DNA from: Saccharicrinis sp. UBA6048
Lineage (GTDB): Bacteria > Bacteroidota > Bacteroidia > Bacteroidales > Marinilabiliaceae
Length of the DNA: 32,441 bases
Assembly: GCA_002429115.1 (NCBI GenBank)
Contig: DIYS01000269.1
Coordinates: 1-32,441 of the forward strand
Direction of reading: 5' to 3'
Shown: in pieces, positions 7,261-14,754 of the stretch
How the letters are laid out: each line of letters opens with the position of its first letter
Position numbering within the stretch: the stretch's first letter is position 1
The notes under the pieces: generated by a model
What the model was told of the DNA's origin: nothing
Database searches by the model: none
What the model saw: only the letters and a program-made list of their open reading frames with translations
Program-made: the position numbers and the translations under genes

Positions 7261-8181
7261 TTATTGAAGCACAAAATTGATCGGTACAGTATAATTAATT
7301 TTGACCGGTTCTTCATCAATCTTGCCCGGCTTCCATTTAGGCATGATCGCAATAACCCTTAAACTTTCGTTTAGTAGTATTGGTGGGGCAGGCATAGCCG
7401 GAATAATATCAATAACATCACCTGCTTCATTAATTGTAAATGTGATGTAACACCTTCCTTGAATACCATGTTCCTGAGCTCTTATTGGATATCTTACATT
7501 CATTGCAATAAACCGTCTAAGACCTCTTTCTCCGTCTGGAAATTCAGGCATTTCTTCAACGACTTTAAAAACAGAATCCTCAAAAGTTAATGTCTCAACT
7601 TTGATTAATTCTTTAGTTCCATCTAAAGCTATGTGAAAAAGAGAATCGCCCTTATAAGCTTTATAGTGACCATCTTCTTTCTGAATGGAAGTATAAAGAG
7701 CATCTCCAATTAGATGGCCTTTTTTAGTAATCAAGCCATTTATCATCGGTGACTGGCCATAAACAGTTGTGTCCGGATTTATATTTTTAACGATTCCATG
7801 CTCTTCATCAAAAGAATAAACAAGATCGAATTGAGGCTCGATTATAAATTGTCCATTCTTATCGATATATCCATATTTTCCGTCTTTAGCTGCATATGCA
7901 ATACCATTAATAAATGGTCCGGCATCATAATACTTGTAATCAATAACCATTTGTCCAGTTGAGTCAATGTAGCCAAACTTAAGGTCTTTCTCCACAACAG
8001 CTAATCCTTCACTATACTTTGAGGCAAATGAAAAAGGCTCACAATCTACTTTCTTTCCTTTAGAATTTAGAAGGTAGTATTTACCTTTCTTGTATTTGAA
8101 GTGATAATCAATATGACTGGATTGTGCAATGGTGTTACTAATAACTAAACTTAAGATGCTTAGTGCAATGTATTTCTTCAT
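7261..8181 (-). CDS. Secreted WG-repeat protein with TonB C-terminal-like domain
   Basis: This 306-residue protein begins with a clear signal peptide (MKKYIALSILSLVISNTIAQ), so it is exported. Residues about 30-130 contain WG-type repeats with the FGYIDSTGQMVI and YGYIDKNGQFIIEPQF pattern, a fold often found in Bacteroidota surface or periplasmic proteins. Residues about 210-306 match the TonB C-terminal domain: FPDGERGLRRFIAMNVRYP, then EHGIQGRCYITFTINEAG, then PKWKPGKIDEEPVKI and a final strand. Normal TonB has an N-terminal membrane anchor and a Pro-rich spacer; here both are replaced by the WG repeats, so energy transduction is unlikely, and a periplasmic binding role is my inference. The gene is isolated and convergent with nothing real. 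The promoter was not found; TATATTTA-like words occur upstream. Confidence 0.88.
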   Translation of the reverse strand: MKKYIALSILSLVISNTIAQSSHIDYHFKYKKGKYYLLNSKGKKVDCEPFSFASKYSEGLAVVEKDLKFGYIDSTGQMVIDYKYYDAGPFINGIAYAAKDGKYGYIDKNGQFIIEPQFDLVYSFDEEHGIVKNINPDTTVYGQSPMINGLITKKGHLIGDALYTSIQKEDGHYKAYKGDSLFHIALDGTKELIKVETLTFEDSVFKVVEEMPEFPDGERGLRRFIAMNVRYPIRAQEHGIQGRCYITFTINEAGDVIDIIPAMPAPPILLNESLRVIAIMPKWKPGKIDEEPVKINYTVPINFVLQ

Positions 8182-8346
8182 AGTAAGGTTCGATAAATAT
8201 ATTTCTTGCTTAAATTAACAGATAAATATAGCTATAAATTCCTATTTCCTTTCATCTCATTTGTCTTGAAGACCACCTGAAGATACATCATTGGTTTCGA
8301 TATTGTATTTTGACTTATTAAGCAATTCAGAAAATAATTACCGAAA

Positions 8347-8416
8347 ATATCAAAAAAGACATTGATATCTTAAAATAGTCTTCCTAACTTGATAAGGAAT
8401 CAGTTAGACTATTTTA
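8347..8416 (+). promoter_or_regulatory. Tandem inverted repeats ending on the start codon of the acyl-CoA operon
   Basis: A first pair of arms, ATATCA (8347-8352) and TGATAT (8363-8368), is followed by a larger hairpin: TAAAATAGT (8371-8379) pairs with ACTATTTTA (8408-8416), and inside it CTAACT (8384-8389) pairs with AGTTAG (8402-8407), leaving a four-base left bulge CTTC and a 12-base loop. The last paired base is the A of the ATG at 8416. The loop contains AAGGA (8394-8398), a Shine-Dalgarno-like word. As RNA it could hide the translation start; as DNA it could be an operator for a dimeric repressor. No regulator gene is adjacent. Confidence 0.6.
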
Positions 8417-9174
8417 TGTACCTCACTTACACAGAAAATGACGCAATAGCCACTATTGTGTTTTCACGTCCCAAGGCTTTAAATGCTTTATGCACGGCTA
8501 TGCTTACCGAATTAAAGGCATTGCTCGAAGAAATTCAACATTCAGAAACGATTAAGGTGGTCATCCTTACCGGCGAAGGAAAGGCGTTTATTGCAGGTGC
8601 CGATATTGCCGAAATGAAAGGCAAAACCGAATCCGAAGCCATGGATTTCTCAAAGCTTGGCCATAGTGTGATGAACCTGATAGAAAATATGCCCCAACCG
8701 GTTATTGGTGCTCTAAATGGTTTTACCCTTGGTGGTGGGTTGGAGGTGGCCTTGTCTTGCAGTTTTTTGTTGGCATCCGATACAGCTCGTTTTAGTGCAC
8801 CGGAAGTAAATCTTGGTTTAATACCCGGATTTGGCGGCAGTCAGCGCTTGGTGAGGGCGATAGGCTTGAACAATGCACGCTATTATTTATACACGGCTAG
8901 TATGTTCAATGCTGAAGAGGCATTTCGAATGGGATTGATTCAGGGGATTTTTCCGGGTGAAGAACTTATGGATAAAGCCCGGGAAATAGCTAAGCTGATT
9001 GCTAGCAAAGGACCAACTGCTATTAAATCTCTCGCACCAGTCATTAATAGTGGTCTTTCAGATGGTTTTGAGAAAGGATGTGAAACTGAACAGCAAATGT
9101 TCGCCAGCTTATTTAATTCCGAAGCTCAGGAAGGAATGGATGCATTCCTCGAAAAGAGAAAACCTCGTTGGTAA
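8416..9174 (+). CDS. Enoyl-CoA hydratase (crotonase), probably 3-hydroxybutyryl-CoA dehydratase
   Basis: The 252-residue crotonase-fold enzyme hydrates trans-2-enoyl-CoA, here most likely crotonyl-CoA, to the 3-hydroxyacyl-CoA. The oxyanion-hole segments are KAFIAGADIAEM (about 57-68) and LNGFTLGGGLEVAL (100-113); the two catalytic glutamates of true hydratases are present, Glu110 in GGGLE and Glu130 in SAPEVNLGLIPGFGG. An in-frame TTG at 8389 would add nine residues, but ATG at 8416 starts the fold properly and sits at the end of a hairpin. It is the first gene of a nine-gene co-directional operon. The next gene follows after 27 bases. Confidence 0.93.
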   Translation: MYLTYTENDAIATIVFSRPKALNALCTAMLTELKALLEEIQHSETIKVVILTGEGKAFIAGADIAEMKGKTESEAMDFSKLGHSVMNLIENMPQPVIGALNGFTLGGGLEVALSCSFLLASDTARFSAPEVNLGLIPGFGGSQRLVRAIGLNNARYYLYTASMFNAEEAFRMGLIQGIFPGEELMDKAREIAKLIASKGPTAIKSLAPVINSGLSDGFEKGCETEQQMFASLFNSEAQEGMDAFLEKRKPRW

Positions 9175-9201
9175 AAACATTAAATCAAAAATAAAAATTC
9201 T

Positions 9202-10533
9202 ATGAATCAGTTAGATCGATTTAAGAATATAACGGTGCTTGGTGCTGCCGGAAAAATGGGTAGCGGCATTCTTTTGCTGAATGTTTTGCACTCAGTTAAA
9301 TTGATGCACTTGCCTCAGTTTTTAGGTCAGACCTTTGTCATCAATGCCGTTGATCAAAGTTTTGAACGTTTACAAGGCTTAATGGATTATATCAAGAATC
9401 AGGTGCAAAAGTGGGCCGAGAAAAATATAGTTGAATTGCGTAAGCAATATATTAACCGGCCACATCTAATCGATAACAAGGACATCATCGAAGCCTTTGT
9501 GGCCGATGCAATGTCATTAGTAAAGCCCTCCATTAATATTGAAGTTTCGTATCATTCAAGTCTGATATTTGAAGCCATTATTGAGGATGAGAACATAAAG
9601 ACAAAAGTTTTCAGACAGATCAATGAGAATAATCCCAACAAGCCATATTTCCTGAGCAACACAAGTTCGATTCCAATTAAAGTACTCGATGATAAGGCTG
9701 GTTTGGAAGGTCGGATTATTGGATGTCATTTCTACAATCCTCCGGCGGTTCAACGCTTAATCGAGGTCGTTCAGTTGGATGAACCAATCACTGAGTTGTC
9801 AAGCCTCGTAGAAGGATTAGCAAAGCATATGAATAAGCTGATCGTTCCGGCAAATGATATTGCAGGCTTTATTGGTAATGGCTTTTTTATGCGTGAAATA
9901 ATCTATGCGGTCAATTTGTACAAAACCTTGCAAAAAGATCTGAGTCCTGCTGAAGCTTTATTAGCAGTTGACAAAATCAGTCATGAGCTGCTCATCCGGC
10001 CAATGGGCATCTTTCAACTCATGGGATATGTTGGTGTAGATGTGTGTTCTTTAATTATGCGGGTTATGGATAGTCATCTCGAAGAAAACCTTAATTGTTC
10101 ATTTCTGGATGAATTGCTTTCAAAGGGAGTGAAAGGCGGACAGCATGCCAATGGTACGCAGCGCGATGGTTTCTTTAAGTACGAAGGAGGTAAAGCTGTT
10201 GAGGTATTGGATGTAGAATCCTTAAAATACACCGAAGTAAAGTTGCTTGAACCAAAAGTTGATGAATACCTCGATTTTCAAACCAAAGTATATAGCTGGA
10301 ATCAGTTAAGCCGGTCAAAGTACAAGGATCAACATATACAGGAATATTTTGCACAGCTGAAAAATGATGAAAGCAAGGGAGCTTTATTAGCTAAAGAATA
10401 CTCGCAGGCAATGAGAGATATTGCAGTGCAACTATATGAAAATAAAGTGTGTGATTCCACAGATTATGTGAATGCTGTAATGATGAATGGCTTCTATTAT
10501 TTATATGGGCCGGTAAATAATTTAATGGATTAA
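9202..10533 (+). CDS. 3-hydroxyacyl-CoA dehydrogenase, extended variant
   Basis: The enzyme oxidises 3-hydroxyacyl-CoA to 3-ketoacyl-CoA with NAD. The Rossmann loop is GAAGKMGSG (14-22), the acidic residue ending strand two is in NAVDQS (48-53), and the family's SNTSS (152-156) and CHFYNPP (175-181, catalytic His176) motifs are in place; GNGFF follows in the C-terminal domain. At 443 residues it is far longer than the 280-290 of clostridial Hbd. Extra length comes from an insertion of about 14 residues between the glycine loop and strand two and a long C-terminal extension with GGQHANGTQRDGFFKYEGG. The second gene of the operon; it ends four bases before the thiolase. Substrate (3-hydroxybutyryl-CoA) is inferred from context. 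Confidence 0.9.
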   Translation: MNQLDRFKNITVLGAAGKMGSGILLLNVLHSVKLMHLPQFLGQTFVINAVDQSFERLQGLMDYIKNQVQKWAEKNIVELRKQYINRPHLIDNKDIIEAFVADAMSLVKPSINIEVSYHSSLIFEAIIEDENIKTKVFRQINENNPNKPYFLSNTSSIPIKVLDDKAGLEGRIIGCHFYNPPAVQRLIEVVQLDEPITELSSLVEGLAKHMNKLIVPANDIAGFIGNGFFMREIIYAVNLYKTLQKDLSPAEALLAVDKISHELLIRPMGIFQLMGYVGVDVCSLIMRVMDSHLEENLNCSFLDELLSKGVKGGQHANGTQRDGFFKYEGGKAVEVLDVESLKYTEVKLLEPKVDEYLDFQTKVYSWNQLSRSKYKDQHIQEYFAQLKNDESKGALLAKEYSQAMRDIAVQLYENKVCDSTDYVNAVMMNGFYYLYGPVNNLMD

Positions 10534-10537
10534 GAAT

Positions 10538-11773
10538 ATGCAAAAAAGAGTTTTTATAGTCGCCGGATACAATACCGTTTCTTTAGGAAGCGGACGTTCT
10601 GAATTTAATCCGAAAAAGAAAAATCCGGGAATAGAACATTATATATTAGAGGCAGGTCGAAAAACACTTGAGCAGATTAATGGAGCTGATAATGTGGACG
10701 AAAGCGTTATTGGAAATTTTATGGCATCGCGCTTTAATAATCAGGCGCATTTGGCAGCGTTTATTCCCTCGATCGACCCAAAACTAAAATATAAGCCATC
10801 CGTTCGGGTAGAAGGTGCTTGTGCATCAGGAGGCTTAGCCGTAATGACTGCTATTAAATCCATTCTGGCCGGGACTGCTAATGTAGTCTTGACTTTAGGT
10901 GTGGAAGTTCAAAATACAGTAAAAGCAATGTATGGAGCTGACCATTTGGCATTGGCCGATTTTTATAAGAAACGAAAAGACGGACATGCATACTTTTTTC
11001 CGGGCAAGTTTAGTGATCGTGCCGGAGCATATGGAAAAGCCTTTGGTGAAGAATACACGCGAGGAGGAATGGCAAAGTGGTATGCCAACTGTGTAGAGAA
11101 TGCCCGGCTGTGTGAAACAGCTCAGGAGTATGAAAACTCAAATGATAAACTGCTTGATACAGGCTTAACCCCTCCTGATAGCAGTCGGTTTGTTGACCAT
11201 CTCAATTACACCGATTGCTCTAAAGTGTCCGACGGTGCTTCTGCGATAGCAATTGTTTCAGAAGAAGGCTTAAAGCGGGTTGGAATAAAAATGAGTGATG
11301 CTATTGAACTGGTTGGATTTGCACAGGCCGAGGATGATATTATGCTAGAGCCCGATGACCTATTGGAATTAAGCACTACCAAAGTAGCGGTATCAAATGC
11401 CATGAATATGGCAGGTATTAACAAAGAACAATTAGCCACAGTGGAAACGCATGACTGCTTTACCATTGCTGGTGTATTGGCAACCGAAGCCATTGGTTTT
11501 GCACCCAAAGGAAAAGGTGCTGCCTTTGTCGCCGAAGGGCATACATCCAGAGATGGCAGCATTCCATTTAATACCACCGGCGGACTTATTGCCTGGGGCC
11601 ATCCAACAGGAGCAACAGGTGTTCACCAGGTAGTAACCATCTGGGAACAGTTGACTGGTAAGGCAGGACAAGCGCAGATTAATATTTCTGATAATAAGCC
11701 ATATGGCCTGACGGTGAACATGGGTGGTAACGATAAAACTGTGGTGAGCATGGTCTTTAAAAAGTGTAACTAA
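10538..11773 (+). CDS. Acetyl-CoA acetyltransferase, SCP2-type thiolase
   Basis: The 411-residue thiolase would split acetoacetyl-CoA with CoA to two acetyl-CoA. The nucleophilic cysteine is Cys95 in VEGACASGG; the later active-site motifs are HDCF (305-308) and GHPTGATG (354-361), with NTTGGLIAWGHP. HDCF, instead of the NEAF of classical FadA/ThlA thiolases, places it in the SCP2/SCPx-like thiolase branch. It keeps all three catalytic elements, so activity is expected. It follows the dehydrogenase after four bases, implying coupled translation, and precedes the acyl-CoA dehydrogenase by 32 bases. Which chain lengths it accepts cannot be read from the sequence. Confidence 0.9.
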   Translation: MQKRVFIVAGYNTVSLGSGRSEFNPKKKNPGIEHYILEAGRKTLEQINGADNVDESVIGNFMASRFNNQAHLAAFIPSIDPKLKYKPSVRVEGACASGGLAVMTAIKSILAGTANVVLTLGVEVQNTVKAMYGADHLALADFYKKRKDGHAYFFPGKFSDRAGAYGKAFGEEYTRGGMAKWYANCVENARLCETAQEYENSNDKLLDTGLTPPDSSRFVDHLNYTDCSKVSDGASAIAIVSEEGLKRVGIKMSDAIELVGFAQAEDDIMLEPDDLLELSTTKVAVSNAMNMAGINKEQLATVETHDCFTIAGVLATEAIGFAPKGKGAAFVAEGHTSRDGSIPFNTTGGLIAWGHPTGATGVHQVVTIWEQLTGKAGQAQINISDNKPYGLTVNMGGNDKTVVSMVFKKCN

Positions 11774-11805
11774 ATCCAATCATTCATCCCCCTAAATATT
11801 GTAAC

Positions 11806-12954
11806 ATGAATTTCCAATTTACAGAAGAGCAAAAAATGATTCAGCAAGCAGCCAGAGATTATGCGCAGCGCGAACTGATTCATGATGTCATTGAGCGTGA
11901 CGAAAAAGCAATATATCCAACAGAGCATATTCGCAATTTATCCGAACTGGGTTTTTTAGGTATGATGGTTGATCCAAAGTATGATGGTGGAGGAATGGAC
12001 ACTGTCTCTTATGTTTTGGCCATGGAGGAATTTTCCAAAGTTGATTCATCCATTGGTGTCATCGTTTCAGTGAATAATTCATTGGTATGTTACGGACTGG
12101 AAAAGTACGGAACTGAAGATCAAAAGGAGAAATACTTAAAGCCATTGGCACGAGGAGAGGTCACGGGAGCGTTTCTGTTATCTGAGCCTGGCGCAGGATC
12201 GGACGCTACCTCTCAGCAAACAAAAGCTGTTGATATGGGCGACCACTACCTGCTTAATGGTGTTAAAAACTGGATAACCAATGGCAATACTGCTTCAACC
12301 TATTTAGTGATTGCGCAAACTCATCCTGATTTGGGACATCGTGGCATCAATGCGCTTATTGTTGATCGTCATGCTGAAGGTGTTTCTATAGGGCCTCATG
12401 AGAATAAAATGGGGATGCGGAGTTCAGATACGCATTCGGTTCAATTCACGGATGTTAAAGTGCCTAAAGAAAATCGTATTGGCGAGGATGGCTTTGGTTT
12501 CAAGTTTGCCATGAAAACATTGGAAGGTGGACGAATAGGCATCGCATCACAAGCCTTAGGTCTTGCAGCCGGAGCGTACGAACTATCATGTAAATATGCC
12601 AAAGAGCGCAAAACCTTTGGTAAGGAAATTATCAAACATCAGGCCATTGCGTTTAAGCTATCGGATATGGCGACTGAGATTGAAGCCGGACGTTTTCTCT
12701 GTTTAAAAGCTGCCTGGCTCAAAGATCAAGGATTACCTTACGGTATCGCCAGTGCAATGGCAAAACAATACTGTGCCGATATGGCAATGCGGGTGACCAC
12801 CGAAGCAGTGCAGGTGCATGGCGGTTATGGCTATGTCAAGGAATATCATGTTGAACGCCTGATGCGTGATGCAAAATTAACTCAGATCTATGAGGGGACG
12901 TCTGAGATTCAAAAGATTGTTATTTCACGGGCTATTCAAACCGGGGATATTTAA
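11806..12954 (+). CDS. Acyl-CoA dehydrogenase, short-chain (butyryl-CoA) type
   Basis: The FAD flavoenzyme (382 residues) oxidises acyl-CoA to trans-2-enoyl-CoA and reduces EtfAB. Family signatures are GAFLLSEPGAGSDA (121-134), the W-I-TNG segment (156-160), RKTFGKEI (268-275), QVHGGYGY (336-343) and IYEGTSEIQK (361-370). The catalytic base is Glu363 in YEGT, the position used by short- and medium-chain dehydrogenases, not the isovaleryl-CoA type. Size and motifs match clostridial butyryl-CoA dehydrogenase. Adjacent etfB/etfA and the crotonase make butyryl-CoA the likely substrate. A bifurcating role with EtfAB is possible in principle, but a quinone-linked outlet is encoded beside it. Confidence 0.94.
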   Translation: MNFQFTEEQKMIQQAARDYAQRELIHDVIERDEKAIYPTEHIRNLSELGFLGMMVDPKYDGGGMDTVSYVLAMEEFSKVDSSIGVIVSVNNSLVCYGLEKYGTEDQKEKYLKPLARGEVTGAFLLSEPGAGSDATSQQTKAVDMGDHYLLNGVKNWITNGNTASTYLVIAQTHPDLGHRGINALIVDRHAEGVSIGPHENKMGMRSSDTHSVQFTDVKVPKENRIGEDGFGFKFAMKTLEGGRIGIASQALGLAAGAYELSCKYAKERKTFGKEIIKHQAIAFKLSDMATEIEAGRFLCLKAAWLKDQGLPYGIASAMAKQYCADMAMRVTTEAVQVHGGYGYVKEYHVERLMRDAKLTQIYEGTSEIQKIVISRAIQTGDI

Positions 12955-12978
12955 TTCGTAAATCTAAACCTTTGAAAT

Positions 12979-13722
12979 ATGAGAGTACTTGTGTGTATTA
13001 GTAATGTACCGGATACAACAACTAAAATCCGGTTTAATGCAGAAGCAACAAAGTTTGATGATACAGGTGTGCAGTGGGTGATCAACCCCTGGGATGAGCT
13101 GGCTTTAACGCGTGCCGTTGAATTGAAAGAAGATGCTTCAAGTCCTGTAAATGAGGTGGTAATTGTTTCAGTAGGTCTGGCAGTTGTTGAACCTACATTG
13201 CGTAAAGGATTGGCTATTGGTGCGGATAAAGCGGTTCGCATTGACTTGGAACCAAACGATGCTTATCAAACAGCGGTTCAGTTAGCTGAGTATATTAAAA
13301 ATGAAGAATTCGGTTTCATCGTTTGTGGCATCGAATCGGGTGATTACAACGATGCTTCTGTTGGTGGTATGTTGGCAGAAATACTTGATTATACTTCTGT
13401 ATCATCCGTATCGTTCGTCAGCTTTGAGGGTGATAAACCGATTTTTCAACGGGATGTAGCTGATGGCAAAGAACAAGTAGAGGTGACTGGTACAGCCGTA
13501 CTAATCGTTCAGAAAGGTTTTGCCAGAGTGCCGAAGATTCCAAATATGAGGGGAATCATGACAGCACGCAGTAAGCCCTTGGAGGTAATAGAAGCAAGTT
13601 CCTGTGAACCTTTAGTTGAATTTGTCAGCTATAAAATGCCACCTCAAAAGGGTGGGGTGAAGATGCTGAATTCGGCTCAGGAGCTGATCGATTGTCTGGT
13701 GAACGAGGCGAAGATTATCTAG
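12979..13722 (+). CDS. etfB: Electron transfer flavoprotein beta subunit
   Basis: EtfB (247 residues) with EtfA forms the soluble FAD heterodimer that takes electrons from the acyl-CoA dehydrogenase. The N-terminal MRVLVCISNVPDTTTKI, VINPWDELALTRAVELKE, and the signature toward the C-terminus GFARVPKIPNMRGIMTARSKP are diagnostic of the family. The order etfB then etfA right after the dehydrogenase is the usual one. A six-bp hairpin (TTAGTT-TTG-AACTAA, 13734-13748) lies in the 38-base gap before etfA and could tune the relative amounts of the two subunits; that is speculation. Confidence 0.95.
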   Translation: MRVLVCISNVPDTTTKIRFNAEATKFDDTGVQWVINPWDELALTRAVELKEDASSPVNEVVIVSVGLAVVEPTLRKGLAIGADKAVRIDLEPNDAYQTAVQLAEYIKNEEFGFIVCGIESGDYNDASVGGMLAEILDYTSVSSVSFVSFEGDKPIFQRDVADGKEQVEVTGTAVLIVQKGFARVPKIPNMRGIMTARSKPLEVIEASSCEPLVEFVSYKMPPQKGGVKMLNSAQELIDCLVNEAKII

Positions 13723-13760
13723 TGATGTCAACCTTAGTTTTGAACTAAAAAAAAAAGAAT

Positions 13761-14735
13761 ATGTCCATACTCGTATATATCAGAAATGTTAATGGTAAAA
13801 TAAAAAAGCAGAGTCTTGAACTGACATCGTATGCACAGGCTTTGTCTGAATCGCTTGACTTGCCTATTGTCGGAATTGTAATTGGGGAAATAGCAGAAGA
13901 GGAGCTTCAGGCGCTCAAATTATATGGAATGAAGCGAGTGCTTCGAGTTAATGATGCGCAGTATAATAAGCGGGTCAATCGAGTTTATACCAAGATCATT
14001 GAACAGGCAGTCATTGAAACAGATGCAAAATACATTCTCTTCCCTGATAATAACCAGGGTAAGGCCATTGCACCACGTTTATCGGTTCGCATTAAAGCCG
14101 GATTCGTTCCTCATGTGATGGATTTGCCACATTCCTATGAGCCATTCATGGTTTATAAGCGCGCCTTTACCGGGAAAGCTTTAGCATCAGTACAGGTCAA
14201 TACCGATCGAAAAATTTTAACACCTATGTTGAATAGTTTTGGGCTTCGTGAGAATCCGGTTGATCTGACCATTGAAGATTTTGTACCTGAAATTGATGAG
14301 CCACAATCACGACTGAACGTTGTCAATAAAGAATTGGAGGCTGGAGGTGTTAGCCTGATGGATGCAGATATTGTCGTTAGTGGCGGTCGTGGTTTAAGGA
14401 GTGCTGAGAATTTTAGTATTCTGGAAGAACTGGCAAATACGCTTGGTGCCGCTACAGCTTGCAGTCGACCAGTGGCCGACGATGGGTGGCGACCAGCTAA
14501 CGAACATGTCGGGCAAACTGGGAAAATAATTGCGCCCAATGTCTATTTCGCTATCGGTATTTCAGGTGCGATTCAGCATGTGGCCGGTGTAAGCGGAGCA
14601 AAATGCATTGTTGCCATTAATACCGATGGAGATGCACCGATTTTTGATGTAGCCGATTATGGCTTGGTTGGGGATGGTCTGAAAATAGTTCCTGAGCTAA
14701 ATTCCTTGTTAAAGGAAGTGTTGGCAGATAAGTAA
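13761..14735 (+). CDS. etfA: Electron transfer flavoprotein alpha subunit
   Basis: EtfA (324 residues) carries the FAD-binding C-terminal domain: VVSGGRGLRSAENF, then ATACSRPVADDGW, HVGQTGKIIAPNVYFAIGISGAIQH and VAINTDGDAPIFDVADYGLVGD, in the canonical order. The N-terminal 190 residues form the alpha/beta ETF domain. It partners with EtfB encoded just upstream. The next gene, 19 bases downstream, is a cytochrome-b/iron-sulfur membrane protein that probably accepts its electrons. Confidence 0.96.
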   Translation: MSILVYIRNVNGKIKKQSLELTSYAQALSESLDLPIVGIVIGEIAEEELQALKLYGMKRVLRVNDAQYNKRVNRVYTKIIEQAVIETDAKYILFPDNNQGKAIAPRLSVRIKAGFVPHVMDLPHSYEPFMVYKRAFTGKALASVQVNTDRKILTPMLNSFGLRENPVDLTIEDFVPEIDEPQSRLNVVNKELEAGGVSLMDADIVVSGGRGLRSAENFSILEELANTLGAATACSRPVADDGWRPANEHVGQTGKIIAPNVYFAIGISGAIQHVAGVSGAKCIVAINTDGDAPIFDVADYGLVGDGLKIVPELNSLLKEVLADK

Positions 14736-14754
14736 AATATTAAGCTAAGAATGA

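Noticed and set aside
7065..7280. Plus-strand open frame of 71 codons
   Set aside because: No recognisable family or start signal, and it runs into the 3' end of the WG-repeat gene on the other strand.
8389..8415. TTG start for the crotonase
   Set aside because: ATG at 8416 gives the normal family N-terminus; the added residues fall inside the leader hairpin.
12979..14735. Electron-bifurcating Bcd-EtfAB complex
   Set aside because: No ferredoxin-linked Rnf genes are present and a quinone-linked iron-sulfur/cytochrome module directly follows; bifurcation cannot be excluded but is not supported here.
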